A stretch of 5,037 nucleotides of DNA from JBDUDR01 sp040002845 (GTDB lineage Bacteria; Actinomycetota; Actinomycetes; Propionibacteriales; Nocardioidaceae), in assembly GCA_040002845.1 (NCBI GenBank), contig JBDUDR010000170.1, positions 1 through 5,037 of the forward strand. The letters are read 5' to 3'. Both the position numbers and the translations under genes were made by a program. Below, piece by piece: positions 1 through 4,657 of the stretch (positions are counted from its first letter, which is position 1; every line of letters begins with the position of its first letter). The notes beneath the pieces are model-generated. The model had not been told where the DNA came from. It did no database searches and was given only the letters and a program-made list of their open reading frames with translations.

Positions 1-1151
1 AGTGTTCGGAGACGGCGGGTGGAGAAGTAATCCCGATAGAGCGCTATCGCGATGGTGTCGTTGCTTGCGGTGTGCAGGAGGTTTCGGTCTTCTGCCACAA
101 ACAACACGATGAGCCGGTAGGCAATGCGTAGGAGTGCGCGGTGCAGGTCTTTGTCTGCATCGGGTGCTGCGGCCAGGATTTCGATGAGCGAGCTGTTGTT
201 GGGGTGGGAGACGAATCCGGTGCCCAGGTGGATGAGGGCTTCGGCGACGCCGTCTCGTAATGCGTCAAGCGCGCGGGTGCCGTCGGCGATGGCCGCGGTG
301 CGCCACTGTTCGAGCCAACAGCTCTCTGGTCGGAGTACGTCCTTCGTTGGGAGATCGGCGTGGTCGATTTGCAGGTCGAGGGCGTCCTCATCAGCAGGGG
401 TCTCGTTGGCCTCTTGCGGATCGGGCACGGTTGTTTCGCGTGACGTTGGGCGGGCGATGGGGCTCAGGCGGCTGACGTGGACGGTCAGGAAGAAGGCGCG
501 GAACTCGGCGTAGCGCTGGTTGTCGAAGATGTCGTCGAGGTCGAATTCGACCTAGGACTGTTTGGTGAGGCTGGAGGCGTCTCGTAGTAACCGCACGCTG
601 TGTCCGTTGGACACGATGCCCCAGAGGTATCGAGGTGAGCGGTTGAGGAAGTCTTGGACCATTGACTGGGGTGCTCGGGCGGTCACGCCTCGGGTGGGGG
701 AGTCGAGGGAGACGCCGCCACCGACGAGGTGCAGTGGTACGCCTACCTCGGCATCGGGACCGGATGTAGGCCAGGACAGTTGGTGGGAGATGGGGTAGTG
801 ACCTGGCTGGGTTTCGCCTAGCCCTGGCGGTAGGTCGATTCCTGCCTGGAGAACCTCGGGTCGTCCCCAGCCGAGCTCGTAGAACAACGGTAGGAGCCAT
901 TTGTCGCGGGTGAGTGCGGTGGCGGGATCGGAGTCGGGAAGTCGTCCCAGGCTGTCTTTCCATGCTCGATGTGCCCCGAGGGCTGCGTCCCAGGCGCGAG
1001 CGGCGGCGGCGTTGATGCTCATCCCGGGGGTGAGCTGGTAGTCCTGTGCGGTCTGGCCGGGCATGCGTAGGTCGACGGCGCGTGTCAGGGCCTCGCTGGG
1101 TAGTACGGCTCCGACGGTGCGTACGCCGCTGAAGGCCGCGAGTCCGGTCAT
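1..1151 (-). pseudogene. N-terminal part of Eco57I-like adenine DNA methyltransferase (DISARM DrmMI-like), amber-interrupted and cut by window edge
   Basis: The frame starts at the ATG at 1151-1149, which overlaps the helicase stop as ATGA, so translation was probably coupled; I see no separate Shine-Dalgarno site. It reads 199 codons, meets TAG at 554-552, then stays open in the same frame for 183 more codons to base 3. Both halves match the N-terminal region of large Eco57I/DrmMI-type N6-adenine methyltransferases: DKWLLPLFYELGWG, SPRYLWGIVSNG, then SSLTKQS-stop-VEFDLDDIFD, CWLEQW, GTRALDALRDGV, LLRIAYRLIVLFVAEDR and YRDYFSTRRLR. The amber replaces a residue that, from memory of the family (SLTRQSYVEFDL), is tyrosine, so one base change (TAC or TAT to TAG) explains it. 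The catalytic NPPY-type motif would lie beyond the window. In an intact system this enzyme would methylate host DNA to mark self against phage. The family is fairly sure; the DISARM assignment is inferred from the adjacent helicase. Confidence 0.8.
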
Positions 1152-1675
1152 GGCGCGCTTCGGTCGGGCAGATAGACGTATACACCGAGGACATCCGGAG
1201 GCGGCAAGAGCCTGGCGTCGAGGCCGCGGAGGCCGAGACGGCTGCTGCGTCGTACGGCGCGGTGGGCTTCGATCGCGGCGGTGGCGATCCCCTCACCAAC
1301 GGTGTTGAGGTGGCTTTGTAGCGCGGGGATGCGGTCAAGGGCGCGTTGTAGCTGTGTGGTGGCGAGTTCGTCGTGGACGTTGCCGGTGGGACGGGTGTCG
1401 AGGAGCGCTTCGGCGTCTGTCGGGTCGAGCCAGGTGAGGTTGTCTTCGCTGGCGGTGAAGGCGAGGAATTGGGCGTCTTCAGCGACCTGGGTGATGGTTG
1501 CGCGCGATCCGGGGACGATGAGTTCGATCCGGAATCTCACGACGAGCAGGGTGGTCACAGACTGCACGTGCCGGGTTCGGATGACGGCGGCGCGGCGGGC
1601 CGGCCTCGCGGCGTCGGGGAGCATCGGGTCTAGGGCGGCGTCGAGGACGTAGCGTGCGGTGGCCGCGACGAGATG
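1148..1675 (-). pseudogene. C-terminal remnant of a helicase (DISARM DrmD-like)
   Basis: About 175 codons, from HLVAATARYVLDAALDP near 1675 to the TGA at 1150-1148, match the C-terminal region of large helicases encoded just upstream of Eco57I-like methyltransferases. Recognisable parts are the RRAAVIRTRHVQSVTTLLVVRFRI strand-rich stretch, VAEDAQFLAFT, TWLDPTDAEALL, the helical QLQRALDRIPALQSHL, and the closing LLPPPDVLGVYVYLP. No ATPase motifs are present: everything N-terminal is missing and is replaced by the 3' end of a recombinase in another frame. The frame happens to stay open back to an ATG at 2167-2165, but that part is an out-of-frame reading of the recombinase, so a 339-residue protein predicted there would be an artefact. 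In class 1 DISARM the SNF2-type helicase DrmD is encoded with DrmMI, which fits the ATGA overlap here. Family recognition is from memory, without a search. Confidence 0.72.
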
Positions 1676-2709
1676 GCGGGGTTGGACCAGAGCGCGGGGA
1701 AGTCGGTGGCGAGGCCGCGGATGCGTGCCTTGTTCTGCTCGTTGAGTGTTTCGGCGCCTGCGCCGCGGCCTTGTCGTAGTCGTCCTCGGCGTCGCGCAGC
1801 GCGCGAAGCGCGTCGTTCCAGTCCGCTTCGAGTCTGTCGGCGACGAGCCGGTTGCCGGGGTCGACGGCGAGGTAGCGGCGGCGGGCCAGGTCGGCACGTT
1901 CGCTGGCCCGGTCGACGTGCCAGCGGCGCAGCGCATCGGCTTCGTCGGCGCGGGTCTCGAGTTCGGCCTACACGGACAGGGCAACGTCGAGGGGTGAGCG
2001 GAGTGACGGTGTCGAGCAGAAGTCGGCCGATCGCAACGTCCACGGCACCGCCGGGGAAGGCCTGGCAGCGCGGGCCACCGGTGTCGATGGAGGCACGCAT
2101 GCACTGGTAGTCGGGGATCTGGACACCGCGACGAACGTTGTAGCGCACGGTCATGCGCCGCTCGCACCGTCCGCAGGTGGCCAGACCCTGCAGCAGCGCT
2201 GGTCCTTCCCGCGCCGGGCCACGGTCGCGTTCCTTGTCATGGGCTTGCGCGTTGGCCGCCAGTAGCTGCTGGTTGATCTCGAACTGCTCACAGCTCAGGT
2301 AGCCGGGGTGCGTGCCTCGCGGCGCCGGCCGTAAACGAACGCACCGGCATAGCGGGCGTTGTGCAGGGTGCGCAGCACCTGCCAGTGGCTCAGCGGGCGC
2401 CCAGGTGAGCTCGGCCTTGTGCGCGCCCTTGCGGACACGGACCGGGAAGAGCAGCCCGTCGCGGGCGAACTCTTGCACGACCGCTCGCGCCGAGCCGGTG
2501 CGGGCCAAGGCCGCGAACAGGTGGCTGATCGCGTCGCGGACCCTGGCGTCCGGATCGAGCACGATCTTATCGCTCAGGTCGTAGACCAGGCCGATCGGCA
2601 GGCCCATCTTCAGGTCGCCGCGACGGGCCTTGGACAGCGGCCCGCCACGCAGCCAGGCCCGGATGAAGTGCAGCTCGGCCTCGCTCATGGTGCCCTTCAG
2701 TTGGCGAAC
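1675..2709 (-). pseudogene. Large serine site-specific recombinase remnant, catalytic domain missing, multiple frameshifts
   Basis: Homology begins at LKGTMSEAELHF (about 2706), the conserved stretch that ends the serine-recombinase catalytic domain, so the nucleophilic-serine domain (normally ~140 residues) is absent. The Recombinase domain follows (GLPIGLVYD, LDPDARVRDAI, GSARAVVQEFARDGLLFP), then a zinc ribbon (LATCGRCERRM with later Cys in DYQC and GPRC), then the coiled-coil region (RRRYLAVDPGNRLVAD, LEADWNDALRALRDAEDDYDKA, ETLNEQNKARIRGLATDFPALW). Lesions in reading order: an extra base in the GGG run at 2394-2396; the shifted frame reads LSHWQVLRTLHNARYAGAFV until an internal deletion near 2307-2318 restores the first frame at THPGYLS; an extra base in the GGGG run at 1991-1994; TAG at 1970-1968 where Gln is expected; a lost base at 1753-1758. 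The C-terminus after LWSNPA is replaced by helicase sequence. Intact relatives integrate or excise mobile elements; this copy cannot. The ATG at 2688-2686 is internal to the family, not the original start. Confidence 0.88.
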
Positions 2710-2786
2710 GCGACCGCTTCAGCCTCTTCGACCGCCCCGCGACGCACCGGCCGCGGCGGCTTGGACCAGGCAGGCTTGCGCGCCAT
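2697..2786 (-). CDS. Possible 29-aa ORF just upstream of the recombinase remnant
   Basis: An ATG at 2786-2784 opens 29 codons ending at TGA 2699-2697, eight bases before the internal ATG of the recombinase remnant. The peptide is basic and proline-rich at first (ARKPAWSKPPRPVRRG) and acidic later (VEEAEAVAFAN). Third codon positions are mostly G or C, as in genuine genes here, but there is no clear Shine-Dalgarno site and I do not recognise the peptide. A second frame from ATG 2835-2833 to TGA 2721-2719 (38 codons) overlaps it. A one-base slip in the GGGG run near 2740 would join the two, so this may be the tail of one frameshifted small gene. It occupies the place where the recombinase catalytic domain should be. 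Weak call. Confidence 0.2.
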   Translation of the reverse strand: MARKPAWSKPPRPVRRGAVEEAEAVAFAN

Positions 2787-3124
2787 CGCCGATGGCCAGC
2801 AACGCTTGCGTGTTCCCGGACGAGCTGGTGCTCATGGACGGCGCCGACGTAGACCCGAACGCGGCGAACGGCGACCGAGTGGTCCACTGGCCGACCTGGA
2901 GCCACCTTCGCGAGCGCCAGTACTAACGCCATCATCACGCCCTACCTGAGCGGATTGTTTTTTCCCGGTGAGCGGCGCGCGTGGTAATCAACGCCGTGGG
3001 GCTGCCCTCAGCAGCTACGCGGCCGCTGGCGACACCACGGCTTGGAGGTCTATACAAGTCTATACAACTGGAGCTGGAGGGTCGCAGGCGTTCTCCTCAC
3101 CCTCGTGATCATCATCGTCTGGCG
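2710..3124. other. Gene-poor junction region between recombinase remnant and lysin cassette
   Basis: No protein here could be assigned to a family. It contains two overlapping short minus-strand frames (2697-2786 and 2719-2835), a T-rich stretch at about 2956-2963 in otherwise GC-rich DNA, and the tandem 10-bp repeat at 3048-3067. An open + frame from 2988 to a TAG at 3195-3197 encodes a hydrophobic run (VAGVLLTLVIIIV) followed by basic residues, but it lacks an ATG or GTG start upstream of that run and any ribosome binding site. Several long open frames cross the region on both strands; they look like the usual by-product of high GC content. I see no tRNA, rRNA or clear terminator. Confidence 0.5.
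3048..3067. promoter_or_regulatory. Two tandem GTCTATACAA repeats, candidate GntR/HutC-type operators
   Basis: GTCTATACAA occurs twice head to tail with no gap, so the two copies lie 10 bp apart, about one helical turn. The core GTCTATAC fits GT-N-TA-N-AC, the operator consensus described for HutC-subfamily GntR repressors, which include transfer regulators of actinomycete integrative elements. The pair sits 71 bases upstream of the ATG at 3139, where a repressor could block transcription of the + strand cassette. Exact sequence and spacing are seen directly; the regulator family and the target are inferred. No GntR-type gene lies in this window. Confidence 0.5.
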
Positions 3125-3130
3125 AAGGGA
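3125..3130 (+). promoter_or_regulatory. Ribosome binding site AAGGGA deciding the start at 3139
   Basis: AAGGGA ends eight bases before the ATG at 3139. The in-frame GTG at 3133 lies only two bases downstream of it, too close for normal initiation, so the ATG is preferred. Confidence 0.6.
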
Positions 3131-3138
3131 ATGTGACC

Positions 3139-3396
3139 ATGACGGCCTCGACCTATGGTCAACGCACGCCCGCCGTGCAAGCGTTCTACGGCCCTAGCAA
3201 TGCCGGCGGTCTGGTCGCCTGGCAGCCTGACGTGCTCGGCGACACCGACGGCACGGTGACTCGCGCCGAGTTGCCGAATTCGCCCGTCGGCGCGGACCCG
3301 AACATGTCACTCGTGCTTGACGACTGCGTATTGCTCATCCCAGGGACGGACGGGCAATTCACCGCGGCGTTGGAGCTGACACCGGGAGGGCAGTAG
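3139..3396 (+). CDS. Hypothetical 85-aa protein, first gene of the lysin cassette
   Basis: An 85-residue soluble protein with no signal peptide or membrane segment, starting at ATG 3139 with AAGGGA eight bases upstream and ending at TAG 3394-3396. It has a Gly/Pro/Asp-rich composition, a middle part with DVLGDTDGTVTRAELP and NSPVGADPNMSLVLDDC, and a C-terminal LELTPGGQ. I do not recognise a family. The next gene starts two bases after its stop and has its own Shine-Dalgarno site inside the last codons of this gene, so the two are surely co-transcribed. In phage-derived cassettes, small proteins just before a lysin are often tail or lysis accessory proteins, but nothing in the sequence proves that. 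The frame is clean, with start, stop and spacing all in order, unlike the pseudogenes on either side. Confidence 0.7.
   Translation: MTASTYGQRTPAVQAFYGPSNAGGLVAWQPDVLGDTDGTVTRAELPNSPVGADPNMSLVLDDCVLLIPGTDGQFTAALELTPGGQ
3384..3390 (+). promoter_or_regulatory. Strong ribosome binding site GGGAGGG for the DUF1906 gene
   Basis: GGGAGGG lies eight bases upstream of the ATG at 3399, inside the last codons of the 85-aa gene. It fixes the start of the lysin-like gene. Confidence 0.7.
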
Positions 3397-3398
3397 GC

Positions 3399-4358
3399 AT
3401 GACCGTCGGCGATGTCTGGTACGACTTCTCCACCGCCCGCCCCACCGTGGCGCAGCTGAAAGCCGCCGGTGTGGAAGGCGTCCTCCGCTACCTGTCGCCG
3501 CTGAATTCCGACGGCTCCTACTATGGGCCGACCGCTCCGAAGATGATCACCAAGCAGGAGTTCGACTCCTACATCACGGCCGGCATCGACGTGGTTTGCA
3601 ACTGGGAATGGTATGAGGGCCGATGCCTCGAGGGCGCACCGGCTGGCGCCCAAGATGGCTCCTGGGCCGCGCACCTGTGCCACCAGATCGGCTACGCACC
3701 CGGCGCCACCATCTTCTTTAGCCACGACACGGCCGAAGGCGACAACACCACCGTCGGTCGGTACCTGATCGCCGCGCAGCAAGCCATCGAAGCCGCCGGG
3801 TACAGCTTCGTCGCTGATGTCTACGGCGGGTCCGGTTTCGTCAACGCGCAACTGCAGGACCGTCGTTCACCAGTCAAGTACGGCTGGCAGACCTCTGCCT
3901 GGTCCGGCGGACAATACCATGGTGTCGCCGCGTTGTACCAGGACCTGGCCGGCGCCCATGGCTCGCCGCAGATCGGCGGCTGTGATCTCAACATCGTGAT
4001 GAAAGAGCCGTTTGGTTCGCACCTCCAAACCCTGGGTGGGCAGATAGGAGATTGGTTCGACATGGCAACGCAAGCAGACCTCGAGAACGCCGTCCGCAAG
4101 GTCCTCAACGAAGGCACCGCGCCAGGACAACCCAGCTGGGCGGGCACCAGCAAAGCCACCCTGGGCACCGTGCAAGGGCTGACGAACCAACTCGCCGAAG
4201 CGGACCGCGGTTCGGCCGGCCGCGTTAATGCGATCCTCTACGGCGACGGCCGGGATGTGCCCGTTGGCCAAGACACCCACCCCTGGAACCTCAAAGTGAT
4301 TCGTCAACTGATCCTGGATCTGCAGGCCGCCGTCGACGCGATACGGGAAAAAGGATGA
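3399..4358 (+). CDS. DUF1906 (Rv2525c-like glycoside-hydrolase-like) protein, probable phage lysin or tail-associated wall hydrolase
   Basis: A 319-residue protein in two parts. Residues ~1-205 match the DUF1906/Rv2525c-like TIM-barrel domain related to GH25 lysozymes: DFSTARP (9-15), GVLRYLSP (27-34), VCNWEW (66-71), ATIFFSHDTAE (103-113), ADVYGGSGFV (139-148), YGWQTSAWSGG (161-171), ALYQ (178-181) and GGCDLN (193-198). Glu70 and Asp110 are candidate acidic active-site residues by position, not proven. Residues ~222-319 form a helical C-terminal domain (MATQADLENAVRKVLNEG, ending NLKVIRQLILDLQAAVDAIREKG) of a kind I associate with actinophage lysis or tail proteins. There is no signal peptide, so release would need a holin, or delivery in a virion or tail-like particle. 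A strong Shine-Dalgarno site sets the start; the stop overlaps the next gene by ATGA. The frame is intact. The family is fairly sure; the substrate (peptidoglycan) and phage origin are inferred. Confidence 0.85.
   Translation: MTVGDVWYDFSTARPTVAQLKAAGVEGVLRYLSPLNSDGSYYGPTAPKMITKQEFDSYITAGIDVVCNWEWYEGRCLEGAPAGAQDGSWAAHLCHQIGYAPGATIFFSHDTAEGDNTTVGRYLIAAQQAIEAAGYSFVADVYGGSGFVNAQLQDRRSPVKYGWQTSAWSGGQYHGVAALYQDLAGAHGSPQIGGCDLNIVMKEPFGSHLQTLGGQIGDWFDMATQADLENAVRKVLNEGTAPGQPSWAGTSKATLGTVQGLTNQLAEADRGSAGRVNAILYGDGRDVPVGQDTHPWNLKVIRQLILDLQAAVDAIREKG
4044..4050 (+). promoter_or_regulatory. Internal ribosome binding site within the DUF1906 gene
   Basis: ATAGGAG lies 11 bases before an in-frame ATG at 4062, which is codon 222, exactly at the start of the C-terminal domain. 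Initiation there would give a separate 98-residue protein ending at 4358. Some GH25-type endolysins are known to make a free C-terminal domain from an internal start in this way. The site and its position at the domain border are seen; its use is inferred. Confidence 0.4.
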
Positions 4359-4510
4359 CCGCACCCGAACCCGACAGCGAAACCCCCACCGTCGAACTAC
4401 CCGACCCGGCCGCCGTCGACCGGTCCCGTGACGACGAAGACCAGGCCGCCGGGCACTCCGGTGCACATCGCGATGCGAGGGGCGGCGCCGACCAGGGCCT
4501 CAACGACTAG
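4355..4510 (+). CDS. Small acidic 51-aa hypothetical protein, translationally coupled to the lysin-like gene
   Basis: ATG 4355 overlaps the TGA of the DUF1906 gene (ATGA), and the frame runs 51 codons to TAG 4508-4510. AAGG sits immediately before the ATG, too close to act well alone, so translation probably depends on re-initiation after the upstream gene. The protein is hydrophilic and rich in Asp, Glu, Pro and Ala (EPDSETPTVELPDPAAVD, then RSRDDEDQ), with a Gly/His/Ala-rich tail, and looks disordered. There is no membrane segment, so it is not a holin. I do not recognise it. It could be a complete accessory protein or the start of a longer one cut off by the insertion sequence that begins about 64 bases later. 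Its codon use has the G/C-rich third positions expected of a real gene. Confidence 0.55.
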   Translation: MTAPEPDSETPTVELPDPAAVDRSRDDEDQAAGHSGAHRDARGGADQGLND

Positions 4511-4578
4511 AGCCGGTTCATTGCGAAGCACACTTACCCCGGATCCACCGTGTAGGTCGGCAGTCGGGCGGGTCCTAA

Positions 4579-4657
4579 CGCACGAATGCCCTTCTGAGCA
4601 AGGACGATTGGGCTTGTCGAAGGTCCACATCAGTCCCAGGAGAAGGGCATTCGTTCG
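4579..4657. repeat. 17-bp inverted repeat (one mismatch) flanking the IS leader
   Basis: The arm at 4579-4595 (CGCACGAATGCCCTTCT) pairs with the arm at 4641-4657 (AGAAGGGCATTCGTTCG), separated by 45 bases. All positions pair except 4581 against 4655, where a T replaces the expected G. The inner 14 bp (4582-4595 and 4641-4654) are perfect. The outer arm overlaps the presumed IS left end; the inner arm holds the purine-rich AGGAGAAGGG (4638-4647) and the presumed start codon of the transposase. It may be a second transposase binding site, or an RNA hairpin that hides the ribosome binding site. Confidence 0.75.

Noticed and set aside
391..1338. 315-codon open minus-strand frame spanning the methylase-helicase overlap
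   Set aside because: The translation is Arg/Pro/Thr-rich with no family features and lies out of frame with the recognised methylase and helicase sequences.
1148..2167. 339-codon minus-strand frame as one complete protein
   Set aside because: Its first half is an out-of-frame reading of the recombinase; only the last ~175 codons are genuine helicase sequence.
2567..2938. 123-codon minus-strand frame beginning MMMALVLALAKVAPG
   Set aside because: Its second half overlaps the recombinase N-terminal remnant in the wrong frame, and the first part matches no family I know. A fragment of another gene cannot be excluded.
2359..2949. 196-codon + strand frame across the recombinase remnant
   Set aside because: Low-complexity Arg/Ala/Gln-rich translation antisense to recognised recombinase domains.
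3077..3104. Possible hairpin GAGGGT ... ACCCTC in the cassette leader as a terminator or riboswitch
   Set aside because: Only a six-base stem with a 16-base loop, no U-run and no further pairing; expected by chance in GC-rich DNA.
3186..3851. 221-codon minus-strand frame opposite the 85-aa and DUF1906 genes
   Set aside because: It is antisense to two genes with good ribosome binding sites and, for one, clear family motifs. The frame is open because of high GC content.
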